Source of the DNA: Patulibacter minatonensis DSM 18081
GTDB lineage: Bacteria > Actinomycetota > Thermoleophilia > Solirubrobacterales > Solirubrobacteraceae
Reading direction: 5' to 3'
Length of the DNA: 33,229 nt
NCBI RefSeq assembly: GCF_000519325.1
Contig: NZ_KI912613.1
Coordinates: forward strand, 3,693,126 to 3,726,354
Part shown: positions 23,758 through 32,400 of the stretch, piece by piece
Numbering within the stretch: the first letter of the stretch is position 1
Layout of the letters: the number at the start of each line of letters is the position of its first letter
Notes under the pieces: model-generated
Database searches by the model: none
What the model saw: the letters and a program-made list of their open reading frames with translations, nothing else
What the model was told of the DNA's origin: nothing
Program-made: the position numbers and the translations under genes

Positions 23758-24201
23758 ATGAGCCAGATCCACGTCCACACCGAAGCCCAGGTCCCCGCGT
23801 CCGTCGACGTCGTCCGCAGGGCCCTGCAGGACTACGCGACGATCCGCCCGCGGATCCTCACCGACGAGTACCGCGACTACCGGGTGCTCGAGGGCGGCGA
23901 GGGCGACGGCACCGTCGCCGCGTGGACGCTCCAGGCGACGAAGAAGCGCTCGCGCGACGTCATCGCGGACGTCGACGTCACCTCCGCGGGCGGCGTCGTC
24001 GAGCGCGACCGCAACTCGACGCTCGTCACGACGTGGACGGCCGAGCCGCTGACGGACAGCACGTCGACCGTCAAGGTCGAGACGACCTGGAAGGGCGCCG
24101 GCGGGGTCGGCGGGTTCTTCGAGCGCACGTTCGCGCCGGCCGGCCTGCGCGCGATCCAGGGCCGCGTCCTCGAGAAGCTCGCCGAGGAGCTCCGCGACTG
24201 A
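23758..24201 (+). CDS. SRPBCC (START-like / polyketide cyclase-type) family protein
   Basis: The 147-aa product matches the small SRPBCC layout. It starts with a strand then a helix (VHTEAQVPASVDVVRRALQ), continues with a run of beta strands and ends with a long helix (about 122-145, GLRAIQGRVLEKLAEELRD). These proteins bind hydrophobic ligands in a deep cavity; the ligand cannot be told from sequence. No catalytic residues stand out. GGAG lies 8 nt before the ATG. It is divergent from the protease gene and converges on tetR, with a terminator hairpin between. It may belong with the nearby oxygenase and dehydrogenase-like genes, but that is only proximity. Confidence 0.8.
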   Translation: MSQIHVHTEAQVPASVDVVRRALQDYATIRPRILTDEYRDYRVLEGGEGDGTVAAWTLQATKKRSRDVIADVDVTSAGGVVERDRNSTLVTTWTAEPLTDSTSTVKVETTWKGAGGVGGFFERTFAPAGLRAIQGRVLEKLAEELRD

Positions 24202-24203
24202 GG

Positions 24204-24220
24204 GACCCGCACCGCGGGTC
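24204..24220. terminator. Hairpin terminator between the SRPBCC gene and tetR
   Basis: GACCCGC-ACC-GCGGGTC is a perfect 7-bp stem with a 3-nt loop. It fills the 23-bp gap between two converging stop codons, so it is probably bidirectional. Confidence 0.7.
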
Positions 24221-24224
24221 GGGT

Positions 24225-24845
24225 TCAGGCGGCGTAGCGCGCGCGCAGCGCCGCGCGCCACGCGAGGAGGTGCGCGGGGTAGTCGACGTCGTCGGGCGCC
24301 AGCACCCAGCGGAAGCCGCCGCCGATCGCCTCGGTGAGCCAGCGGTCGGACTCGGCGTCGGCGTCGAGGTCCCTGCGGACGGAGCCGTCCGCCATCCCGG
24401 CGATCAGCCACGAGCGGCTCTGCGCGACGAGCACGTCGAGCCACCGCACGACGGTCGGGCGTGCGTCCTGCGCCGCACCGACCGACTCGAACGAGACGAC
24501 GAAGATCGCTCGCAGGAGCGTCGGGTGCTCGGTCGCGAACACGTGGAGCCGGTCGACGCCGTGGAGCGCCCGCCCGAGACCCGTCTCGTCGTCCGGGTGG
24601 TCATCGGAGAGGATCGACGCCTCGTACTCGGCGTGCAGCGACTGGAGCAGCGCGTCCTTGGACCCGAACCGCTCGCGCACCATCGCGCGGCTGTAGCCCG
24701 CGCGCTCGCCGATCTGTGCGGCCGTCGTGCGCTCGTAGCCCTGCTCGGCTATCAGCGCGGCGAGCGCCTCGCGGAGCCGGGACGCGGACTCGGCGGTGCG
24801 CTCGGCCTGGGTGCGACGGGCCGGCTGGGCTGACGGGGACGACAT
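24225..24845 (-). CDS. TetR/AcrR-family transcriptional regulator
   Basis: The 206-aa product has an N-terminal helix-turn-helix (about 40-67, AAQIGERAGYSRAMVRERFG) with the TetR pattern of GYERTTAAQI before it and F-G-SKDALL after it. A helical ligand-binding domain follows, with VVSFESVGAAQDARP and FRWVLAPDD. ATG at 24845 is chosen because it gives a normal N-terminus and follows TACGAT (24858-24853) by 7 nt, with GGAG directly upstream. It is divergent from the oxygenase gene across 67 bp holding a 16-bp imperfect palindrome. The usual inference is that it represses itself and the oxygenase. Confidence 0.92.
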   Translation of the reverse strand: MSSPSAQPARRTQAERTAESASRLREALAALIAEQGYERTTAAQIGERAGYSRAMVRERFGSKDALLQSLHAEYEASILSDDHPDDETGLGRALHGVDRLHVFATEHPTLLRAIFVVSFESVGAAQDARPTVVRWLDVLVAQSRSWLIAGMADGSVRRDLDADAESDRWLTEAIGGGFRWVLAPDDVDYPAHLLAWRAALRARYAA

Positions 24846-24852
24846 CTCCGCG

Positions 24853-24858
24853 ATCGTA
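24853..24858 (-). promoter_or_regulatory. -10 element of tetR
   Basis: TACGAT on the minus strand lies 7 nt before the tetR ATG. It is identical to the -10 hexamer of the divergent oxygenase promoter. Confidence 0.45.
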
Positions 24859-24877
24859 CCGCCACCCGCGCACCATG

Positions 24878-24906
24878 TTGCTTGCGCGCACGCAGGTATG
24901 TACGAT
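24878..24906 (+). promoter_or_regulatory. Promoter of the oxygenase gene
   Basis: TTGCTT (24878-24883), a 17-bp spacer and TACGAT (24901-24906) end 6 nt before ATG 24913. This predicts a leaderless transcript. The -35 and part of the spacer lie within the palindrome. Confidence 0.55.
24879..24894. promoter_or_regulatory. Candidate TetR operator
   Basis: TGCTTGCGCGCACGCA is palindromic at 14 of 16 positions and centres on TGCGCGCA. It overlaps the -35 region of the oxygenase promoter and lies upstream of the tetR -10, the usual arrangement for a divergent TetR-controlled pair. Confidence 0.5.
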
Positions 24907-24912
24907 CCGGGC

Positions 24913-25833
24913 ATGGCCCCGGACCGGAAGCACGCGCGGTGGGCGCGGGACGAGATCGCCGCGCTGGACCCCGTCGTAGACAACGAGCGCATCACCCACC
25001 TGAGCGCCGAGGTCCGCTTCGGCGACCCCGCGCTCGCCGCGGCGCTCTACACCGTGGCGTTCGCGCGGCAGATGGCCGTGCCGTCGATCGCGGCGGTCGT
25101 CCACCGCGGCGGGCGCAGCCCGATCATGGTCCGCACGCGGAAGCGCAACGACGACACGCTCGTCTTCTTCGGCGAGTTCATGCGGCACGGGCACTCGTCC
25201 CCGGAGGGGCGTGCGGCCATCGAGCGGCTGAACGAGATCCACGCGCAGTTCCCGATCCGGAACGACCAGAGCCTCTACACGCTGGCGTCCCTCACGTTCG
25301 AGGCGATCCGCATCCCCGCGCTCCTCGGCGCCGACCCGTTGACGCAGGCGGAGAAGGACGCCAACTTCTGGTTCTGGCGGGGCGTCGGCGCGCGCATGCA
25401 CCTGACGGACATGCCGGAGAGCCTCGACGCGTTCTGGTCCTGGATGCAGGTCTACGAGCGCGAGCACTGGGCCTGGTCCGCGGGCGGGGCGGCCGTCGCC
25501 CGCGCGATGATCGACGACTACGCGGCCCGCTGGTTCCCGCCGGAGCTGCAGCGCGTCGGCCGCGAGCTGACGCTGGCGCTGATGGAGGACGAGCTGCTCG
25601 ACGTCCTGCACCTCAAGCGCCCGAAGGCGCGGACGCGGGCGGTGACCGCCGCGATCGCCCGCACGTACTTCGCGGCGCGACAGGTCCTGCCGGACCCGGC
25701 CGAGCGCGGGTGGACCGGGTCGTTCGGCGGCGAGTACGGCGGCTGCCCGCACATGGCGGACGTCGGCTACCGGCCCGAGCGCGACCGGCCGGCGGCGCGC
25801 GTGCGCGGCTGTCCGGTCGGGCCCGCTCAGTAG
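24913..25833 (+). CDS. MpaB-type oxygenase (DUF2236 family)
   Basis: The 306-aa product resembles the MpaB/rubber-oxygenase-like DUF2236 family, predicted haem- or iron-dependent oxygenases. Supporting features are an N-terminal VVHRGGRSPIMVR region, EIHAQFPIRNDQSLYTLASL, ADPLTQAEKDANFWFWRGVG and MEDELLDVLHL, with conserved-looking His in HLTDMP and EREHW. Substrate is unknown. ATG at 24913 is preferred because it directly follows a -35/-10 pair; ATG at 24898 is possible. It has a highly charged, Arg-rich end and overlaps the convergent dehydrogenase-like gene by 7 bp at the stop codons. It is probably controlled by the divergent TetR protein. Confidence 0.75.
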   Translation: MAPDRKHARWARDEIAALDPVVDNERITHLSAEVRFGDPALAAALYTVAFARQMAVPSIAAVVHRGGRSPIMVRTRKRNDDTLVFFGEFMRHGHSSPEGRAAIERLNEIHAQFPIRNDQSLYTLASLTFEAIRIPALLGADPLTQAEKDANFWFWRGVGARMHLTDMPESLDAFWSWMQVYEREHWAWSAGGAAVARAMIDDYAARWFPPELQRVGRELTLALMEDELLDVLHLKRPKARTRAVTAAIARTYFAARQVLPDPAERGWTGSFGGEYGGCPHMADVGYRPERDRPAARVRGCPVGPAQ

Positions 25834-26627
25834 AAGATCGGCCCCGTCTGCCCGCCGCCCGCGGCGATCGCGTCGCCGTTGATCGCCACGCTCCGCGGCG
25901 ACGCGAGGAACGCGACGACGTCCGCGACCTCGGCGGCGTCGACGATCCGGCCGATCGAGACGTCGGCGGCCAGCGCGGCCTCGGCCTCCTCCTCGGTCGA
26001 GCCGTCCTGCTCGGCGCGGGCGGCGACCATCGCGGGGGTGCGCTCGGTCCGCGTCAGACCGGGGTGGACGACGGTGACGTTCACGCCGAGCGGGCCGAGC
26101 TCGTCGGCGAGGTTCTTCGTCAGCGCCGCGACGGCCACGTTGCGGACCGACCCGGCGACGGAGCCGGAGCGCCGGGCGTTCAGGCCGGAGACGTTGACGA
26201 TCCGGCCCCATCCGCGGTCGACCATCTGCGGCGCGACCGCCCGGGCGACCCGGAGGTAGCCGAGCAGCTTGACCTCGAGCTCCTCGCGGACGCGGTCGTC
26301 GGTCGTCCCGATCGCCGACATCGCCGGACCGCTGGACGCCGGACGCGCGGCGGCGTTGATCGCGATGTCGATCCCCCCGAAGGCCGCCGTGACCTCGTCG
26401 ACGGCGCGTCGCACGTCGGCGTCGCCGCCGGTGTCGGCCGAGACGCCGAGGGTCCGCGCCCCGGTCTCGGCGCCGAGCTCCTCGGCGGCCAGCGCGACCG
26501 CGGCCTCGTCGCGCGCCAGCAGTGCCACGGTGGCGCCCTCGCGGGCCAGCGCGCGGCCGATCGCGAGCCCGATCCCGCGGCTCCCGCCGGTCACGAGTGC
26601 GCGCTTGCCGGCCAGCTGGAGGTCCAT
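25827..26627 (-). CDS. Short-chain dehydrogenase/reductase-like protein lacking the catalytic Tyr-Lys pair
   Basis: The 266-aa product has the SDR Rossmann fold: TGGSRGIG (13-20), the cofactor-site Asp65 in SADT, NAAA (91-94) and the catalytic-type Ser147 in NVSGLN. ELGPLGVNVTVVHPG (176-190) follows. The YxxxK motif expected near 159-164 is missing: the aligned segment reads AGSVRNVAVAALTKNL, with Gly or Ser for Tyr and Asn or Val for Lys, and no Tyr lies between 125 and 265. It therefore belongs to an atypical subgroup or acts without normal SDR chemistry. ATG at 26627 fits the fold; GTG at 26645 would add six residues. No clear ribosome site is seen. Confidence 0.85.
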   Translation of the reverse strand: MDLQLAGKRALVTGGSRGIGLAIGRALAREGATVALLARDEAAVALAAEELGAETGARTLGVSADTGGDADVRRAVDEVTAAFGGIDIAINAAARPASSGPAMSAIGTTDDRVREELEVKLLGYLRVARAVAPQMVDRGWGRIVNVSGLNARRSGSVAGSVRNVAVAALTKNLADELGPLGVNVTVVHPGLTRTERTPAMVAARAEQDGSTEEEAEAALAADVSIGRIVDAAEVADVVAFLASPRSVAINGDAIAAGGGQTGPIFY

Positions 26628-26755
26628 CGGGCCATCGAACCACACGGCGCCCCGGACCTCGCCCGCACGGCCTGCGGCGGGCGGCCGACCGCGGAGCGGG
26701 TGGGGCGTGCCGTCGGCCCGGCCGTGCGCGTCCGCGATCCGGAGGCCGACCGGGC

Positions 26756-27676
26756 TCAGACGTCCGCGTGCCGCGGCACCACGATGATCGGGCAGCGGGC
26801 GTCGTCGAGCACCCGGCGCGAGACGCTGCCCAGCAGGACGTGGCCGACGGGTCCGTGGTCGCGGGAGCCCATGACGAGGAGGTGGAGCTCGGCGGAGCGG
26901 TCCGCCAGCTGCTCCGCCGCGTCACCGTGCAGGGTCACCGGCCGGCCGCGTGCGCCGTCGGGCAGGGTGGTCACGCGCTCCTCGAGCAGCGCCTGGACCT
27001 CGGCGTCGACGGTCTCCGGGTCGACGGGCGGCGGCTGGATCGGCGCGGGCCCGCCGAAGCCGTCGGTGGTGGGCACGGGGGGCAGGAAGTCCGCCACGCC
27101 GATGACGTCCAGCGGCCGGTCCTCGCGGACGGCCAAGCGGGCGGCGAAGTCGACGGCGCGGTCGGCGACGCGCGAGCCGTCGTAGCCCACGCCGATCGCG
27201 GCGATCGCGCGGGTGGCGTCGGCGCCGTGGGCGTGGCCCTCCGTGCGGGCCGGGATCGCGACCGGGCACGGCGCGCCGTGCAGGATGCCCGTCGAATCGC
27301 TGCCGAGCACGAGGCGCCCGACGGGACCGTGCTGCGCGGGCCCGATGACGATGAGGTCCGCGTCGCGGCCCTCGGCGAGGTCGTGCAGCGCGTAGGCGGC
27401 GGACGAGACCGGGAGCGACAGGAGCTCGATGCGCCCGTCGAGTTCCGCAGGGAGCCCGGCCCGGAGACGCTCGAGCAGCTGCATGCCCTCGCCGTGCAGC
27501 GCGTCGTCGAGCTCCTCGGCCTTCCCACGGCGCCCGAAGCGCGTCGCGTTGGGCGCGTAGGCGTGGACCAGGACCAGCTCGGTGTCGTCGCCCAGGGAGG
27601 CGAGCTCGGCCGCCAGGCGCAGCGCGTCGGTGGTGCCGGGGCCGTCGTCGCAACCGACGAGGATCTGCTGGAACAC
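26756..27676 (-). CDS. Tandem universal stress protein (two UspA domains)
   Basis: The 306-aa product holds two Usp domains in tandem, about 1-150 and 155-306. Domain 1 has ILVGCDDGPGTTDAL at the start and IGPAQHGPVGRLVLGSDS as ATP loop. Domain 2 has GVGYDGSRVADRAVDFAARLA and VMGSRDHGPVGHVLLGSVS, then CPIIVVPRH. Both loops are close to the G-2x-G-9x-G(S/T) nucleotide motif, but with Gln or Asp where the second Gly is expected. Such tandem proteins are common in actinobacteria and respond to stress or dormancy. The GTG start has GGAAGG about 6 nt upstream. It is divergent from trpS. Confidence 0.92.
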   Translation of the reverse strand: MFQQILVGCDDGPGTTDALRLAAELASLGDDTELVLVHAYAPNATRFGRRGKAEELDDALHGEGMQLLERLRAGLPAELDGRIELLSLPVSSAAYALHDLAEGRDADLIVIGPAQHGPVGRLVLGSDSTGILHGAPCPVAIPARTEGHAHGADATRAIAAIGVGYDGSRVADRAVDFAARLAVREDRPLDVIGVADFLPPVPTTDGFGGPAPIQPPPVDPETVDAEVQALLEERVTTLPDGARGRPVTLHGDAAEQLADRSAELHLLVMGSRDHGPVGHVLLGSVSRRVLDDARCPIIVVPRHADV

Positions 27677-27735
27677 GTGGGGCCTTCCGGGTGGGGTGCG
27701 GGCCCGCGCCTCCTGCGCGCGACGGGCCGCCTCCC

Positions 27736-27741
27736 ACGCTA
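27736..27741 (-). promoter_or_regulatory. Possible -10 element of the stress protein gene
   Basis: TAGCGT on the minus strand would give a leader of about 50 nt containing the GGAAGG ribosome site. No -35 is visible. Confidence 0.3.
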
Positions 27742-27830
27742 CCGGGCGCCGGGGTCCGCGCCGCCGGGGTCGAACCACGAGGCCCGCGGGGCGGACCGGA
27801 TCCGGGGGTCGGGCGCCCGGGGCGGCCCGG

Positions 27831-27836
27831 TACGCT
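27831..27836 (+). promoter_or_regulatory. Probable -10 element for a leaderless trpS transcript
   Basis: TACGCT ends 8 nt before the trpS GTG, with no Shine-Dalgarno. No T-box or tryptophan leader peptide could be seen in the short gap. Confidence 0.45.
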
Positions 27837-27844
27837 GCCGTGCC

Positions 27845-28885
27845 GTGCGCGTCTATTCCGGCATCCAGCCCACCGGTCGCAAGCACCTGGGCAACTACCT
27901 GGGGGCGATCCGGCACTTCGTGACGGGGCAGGAGGACGCCTCCGCCGCCGGGGACGACGCGATCTTCTGCGTCGTCGACCTCCACGCCACGACGGTCGCC
28001 TACGACCCGGCCGAGCTCCGCGACCGCACGTACGACACGATCGCGCTCCTGCTCGCCGCCGGGATCGACCCCGAGCGCTCGATCCTCTACCGCCAGGGCG
28101 ACGTGCCCGAGGTGCCCGAGCTGACGTGGCTCCTGACGGCCGTGACCGCGCACGGCGACCTGAACCGGATGCACCAGTTCAAGGAGAAGTCCGGGCAGCA
28201 GCGCGAGCTCGTCTCCGCCGGGCTCTTCCTGTACCCCGTGCTGATGGCCGCCGACGTCCTCGCGTTCCGCGCGGACCGCGTGCCGGTGGGCGACGACCAG
28301 CGCCAGCACGTCGAGCTGATGCGCGACATCGCGCTGCGCTTCAACGCGCGCTTCGGCGGGGCGGCCCCCGACGGCACGGGTGGGACCGAGATCCTCACCG
28401 TGCCCGAGGGGATCTACCCGACCTCGGGCGCGCGGATCATGGACCTCCAGGCACCCGAGAAGAAGATGTCGACGTCGTCGTCGACGCCCGAGGGGGCGCT
28501 GTACCTCCTCGACGAGCCGAAGGCGATGGAGAAGAAGTTCAAGCGCGCCGTCACCGACTCCGAGAACCCGCCGGTGCTGCGCCGCGGCCCGGAGAAGGCC
28601 GGCGTCTCGAACCTCATCGACATCCTCGCCGCCGCCAGCGACCGCACGCCCGACGAGGTCGAGGCCTCGCTCGTCGACGCCCGCGGCTACGGCGACCTGA
28701 AGGCCGCCACCGCCGACGCCGTGATCACGCTGCTCGCACCCGTCCAGGAGCGCTACGCGGCGCTGCGCGAGGACGAGGCCGCCATCGAGGCCGCCCTGGC
28801 GATCGGCGCCGAGAAGGCCCGCGCGATCGCCCGCCCGGTGGTCGCGGACGTCCGCGAGGCGATGGGCGTGGGCCCGCGGGCCTGA
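27845..28885 (+). CDS. trpS: Tryptophanyl-tRNA synthetase
   Basis: TrpRS charges tRNA-Trp. The 346-aa class I synthetase opens with VYSGIQPTGRKHLGNYLGA, where HLGN (14-17) is the HIGH-equivalent. It has the KMSKS loop as K207-M-S-T-S. DLHATT (46-51), NRMHQFKEKS and PVGDDQRQHVEL are also family-typical. The length is normal for bacterial TrpRS. GTG at 27845 gives the expected N-terminus and follows a -10 element by 8 nt, so the mRNA is probably leaderless. It is divergent from the stress protein gene and followed after 44 bp by a DUF6328 gene. Confidence 0.96.
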   Translation: MRVYSGIQPTGRKHLGNYLGAIRHFVTGQEDASAAGDDAIFCVVDLHATTVAYDPAELRDRTYDTIALLLAAGIDPERSILYRQGDVPEVPELTWLLTAVTAHGDLNRMHQFKEKSGQQRELVSAGLFLYPVLMAADVLAFRADRVPVGDDQRQHVELMRDIALRFNARFGGAAPDGTGGTEILTVPEGIYPTSGARIMDLQAPEKKMSTSSSTPEGALYLLDEPKAMEKKFKRAVTDSENPPVLRRGPEKAGVSNLIDILAAASDRTPDEVEASLVDARGYGDLKAATADAVITLLAPVQERYAALREDEAAIEAALAIGAEKARAIARPVVADVREAMGVGPRA

Positions 28886-28929
28886 TCCGGGTCACCGGTC
28901 CCGGGGTACCAGGAGCCCGTGACGCCCCG

Positions 28930-29466
28930 ATGACCGACCCACCGGCGGACCGCGACGCCGTCGACGAGCACCCCGGCCGCGCGGAGCACGGCGACCATCG
29001 CCACCCGCGCACGGGGGAGACCCCGTCGGAGCGCCACACCCGGCAGCTCAGCGAGCTCCTGATGGAGACCCGCGTGTCGGCGGTCGGGATCCAGGTGATC
29101 GTCGGGTTCCTGCTCGCCGTGCCGTTCCAGACGACCATCGACGGCACGCAGCGCACGGCCTACGTCGTGTCGATCATGGCCGGGATGCTCGCCGTGGCGC
29201 TGCTCCTGGCGCCGAGCGTCCTGCACCGCGCGCTGCTGCACCGCGGGCAGGCGGTCTGGATCGTCGCGGTCGGCACCCGGCTGCTCCTGGCCGGCGCGGC
29301 GGCGACGTCGGTCTCGCTCGTCGCCGCCACGGTGCTGGTCGGCGACCGCCTGTTCGACTCGTGGCTCGCGGTCCTGCCGGCCGGGTGGACGGCGGTGATC
29401 CTCGCCGGGTTCTGGCTCGCCCTGCCCGCGCTGCGGAGCCGGCGCCTGGACCGGACGCCGGACTGA
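28930..29466 (+). CDS. DUF6328 family membrane protein
   Basis: The 178-aa product has a His/Asp/Pro-rich N-terminus (1-35), then ERHTRQLSELLMETRVSAVG (37-56). It has four hydrophobic segments (roughly 54-70, 78-96, 108-134, 144-165), the first being VIVGFLLAVPFQTT. The E-TRV-x-GIQ...GFLL-PFQ pattern is characteristic of DUF6328. Function is unknown; the protein should lie in the cytoplasmic membrane. ATG at 28930 lacks a well-spaced ribosome site. It lies 44 bp after trpS, so may be co-transcribed. Its stop is 3 bp from the stop of the convergent large gene. Confidence 0.78.
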   Translation: MTDPPADRDAVDEHPGRAEHGDHRHPRTGETPSERHTRQLSELLMETRVSAVGIQVIVGFLLAVPFQTTIDGTQRTAYVVSIMAGMLAVALLLAPSVLHRALLHRGQAVWIVAVGTRLLLAGAAATSVSLVAATVLVGDRLFDSWLAVLPAGWTAVILAGFWLALPALRSRRLDRTPD

Positions 29467-29469
29467 CCC

Positions 29470-32400
29470 TCACCGCCGCAGGGTCGCCCGCGCCGGCCGC
29501 CCGAGCCGTCCCGACGCCGCGATCGCCCGCACGCTGACCGTCGTCCGGCCGGCGCGGACCGTGCGTCGCGGCGCCCGGACGCGCACCGACGCCCGACCGG
29601 ACGGCACGACCGTCGTCTCGCGGCCGCCGTCGCCGTAGCGGACGAGCACCGCGTGGCGGACGGGACCACCGGGGCGGAACCGGACCTCCAGCCGGGGGCC
29701 ACGGCGGCGGACGGCGACCCGCGTCGGCGTCCCGACCCGCAGGCGCGGCTGGACGAACGAGCCGACGGTGCGGACGTGCTTGACGATGCCGTCCTGGAGG
29801 ACCTCCGCCGTGATCGTGTGCCGCCCGGGGACGAGCGGGTTGGGGCGGAAGCGGACGGTGCCCTTCCGGCCGCCGCCCGGCAGCACGACCGCGCCACGGC
29901 TCGTGCGCTCGACGAAGCGCACGGTCTCGTCCGCGACCGCGTCGAGCCGGTAGGCGATCGGGCGCTCCGCTCCGCGGGCCCTCCCGAGCTTCGCGGTCAC
30001 CTTCGGCTCGCGGGCGGGCACGGAGGCGCGGACCCCCGTGAGGGCGGGCGAGCCGGCGCGGGCGACGACCTGCCACGTCCCGGGGGCCGGGTCGCCGAGC
30101 ACGACGGTCCGCGAGGCGCTCTGCTCGGTGCCGGCGGTCGCGATCCGGTCGCCGTCCGCCTCGGGCTGGATCGTCCGCCCCGACGGGTCGACCAGGTCGA
30201 CGACGGGGACCCCGCCGCTGCCGCCGACGTTGATCGTCGCGCGCTTCGTGCCCTTCGGGATGCCGAGGCGGGTGGGGCCGCCGCCGGCCTGGCGGGTCCC
30301 CGCGAGCGTGACGCTCGAGAGGTCGCAGCCCTGGCTGAGGTCCGGGAACGTGTCGCCCCAGCGGTAGGTCGCGCTGCCCTCGACGAGCTCGACGAACGGC
30401 GGGTCCCACGTCGGGAACGGGAGCTTCGCGCACGCCCCGAGGCCCTTCGTGGAGGCGACGACCTGCCCGATCGTCACGCATCTCCCGAGCGCGCAGGCCT
30501 CGCCCTTGCCGGTGCCCTGCACGCCGTGCTTCCCGGCGTAGACGTCGAGCGTCGCGCCGAGGTAGAGGAACGGCCTGGTCTGCTCGAACGCGCCGATCCG
30601 CGCGCCGATCTTCGCGTAGCCGGCCGTCGAGAACTCGAAGTCCGCGGACGCGACCTCGAGCGTCGAGGCGATGCTGAGCGCCCCGTGGGCGGAGAGCACG
30701 AACGGGTCGCCGAAGACGGCCTTCAGGGAGCCGTCGAGGTCGAACAGGTACGTGCCCGGCGCGCCGGCACCGGTCGGCGGCGCGAGCGCCTGGAACCCGA
30801 CCCCGGCGCCGCCGGAGATCGTCAGCGGACTCAGGCCGAACCCGGCGTCGATGCGGTGCAGGAAGACGTCCGGGTAGAGCACGACGCCCGGGAAGACGGG
30901 GACGTAGCTCGCCCGCACCGAGACGAGCTTCCCGTTCGCGACGATCACCTCGAACGAGAGCGAGGCACCTCCGGGCAGCCCGATCTTCGCGCCGCCGGTC
31001 CAGCGGTCGCCGTCGGCGGTCCACGAGAGGTGGAGGTCGTCGATGAGGACGGGCGGGACGACGATCCGGTCGGCCTTCAGGGAGAGGCTGTCCAGGCGCA
31101 GCCCGGTCTTCGCATCGATCCGCAGGGTCGCCTGGCCCGTGGCCTCGCCGAAGCCCGTCGGGAGCTTCAGGGCGACGGTGATGCTCGACCCGTCGCCGTC
31201 GATCCGCGGCTCCAGCGCGCCGACGAGCGGGAAGCCCTTCACCGTCACCGGGAACGCCTTCGTGTCGAACGCGAACAGCCGTCCGCCCTTGCCGGCCTCG
31301 AGCGTCTGCCGGAGTCCGCCCTGCCAGAGGACGATCGGATCGGATCCGGCGACGGGGATCTCGACGCGGGCGGTCCCGGTGCCGGCGGTGTAGAGCTGCT
31401 TCGCCTTCGGGTCGATCACCAGCTGGGTGCCGTTCAGCGGCACGACGCGGAGGCCGTTGACGCGGACGGGCCCCTCGGCGACCGCGACCGCGTGGCCGTC
31501 GCGCGTGCCGTTGAGGAAGCATCCCGTCTCGACGCGAGCCTTGACCTTCCCGAACTCGCGACGTTCGCAGTCCGCGGCGGTGACGTTGCCGCCGCCGGTG
31601 ACGCTGCCCGGCACCGTGGTCGGAAGTCCCGTGCCGGTGCTGCGGGCGAGCTGCCCGAAGAAGAGGCCCCGGACCTCGCCGGCACCCTGTTCGGCGCTCG
31701 GGACCCACGTGGCGAAGCCACCGCCGTCCGGCGCGGCGTCGAACGAGACGTCGTCGATCCCGGCGACGTCGGTCGTCAGTCGCTGCTCGCCGCCGAACGT
31801 GCCGTCGCCGCTGCCGCCGCGCCGGAGGAACAGGCCCTTGTGGCCCTTCGGGGCGTCGCGCGTGTCGCCGCGGTCGACGATCAGCGCGTTCAGCGCGCCG
31901 CCGCGGCCGAGGATGCGGGTCATCGCGGCGGACGTCGGCTGCACCGTCCCGCGCTTCCCGCCGCCGACCTCGGTCACGGCGTAGACGCCGACGTCGGACG
32001 ACGGGCGGGCTGCGACGAAGAGCCGTCCGCCCGCGCCGGTCGCGATCGACGGCTGGTACCCCTTGAACGTGCCGGCGACGGTCCAGCGCGCCGGGTCCTG
32101 TGGGTCGCCCTGGCCGTCGAAGCGGCGGACGGCGAACGCCCCGGGGCCGGTCACGACGACGGCCGCCACGCCACCACCGGGGAGCGCGGCCAGCTGGGAG
32201 CGCTCCCCGGACGCGTCGGGCGCACCGAGGTCGACGCGTCCGCCGACGAAGGTGCCGGGGGAGAGCGCCTGCACGAACGTCCCGCCCTCGCGCTGCGAGG
32301 ACAGCGCCGCGATCCGCGGGGACGTCGGGGTGCCGAACGCGATCGGCGGCGTGTCGATCGCGACGCCGGCCGCCGCCGGCCCGCCGGCGCTGAACGACGT

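Noticed and set aside
27677-27844. T-box or tryptophan attenuator before trpS
   Set aside because: There is no T-box sequence or Trp-rich leader peptide, and a -10 element directly precedes the GTG.
13195-28907. The 15-mer CACCGGTCCCGGGGT just after both the murC stop (13195-13209) and the trpS stop (28893-28907)
   Set aside because: At this base composition several exact 15-bp matches are expected by chance in a 33-kb window, and the flanks do not match.
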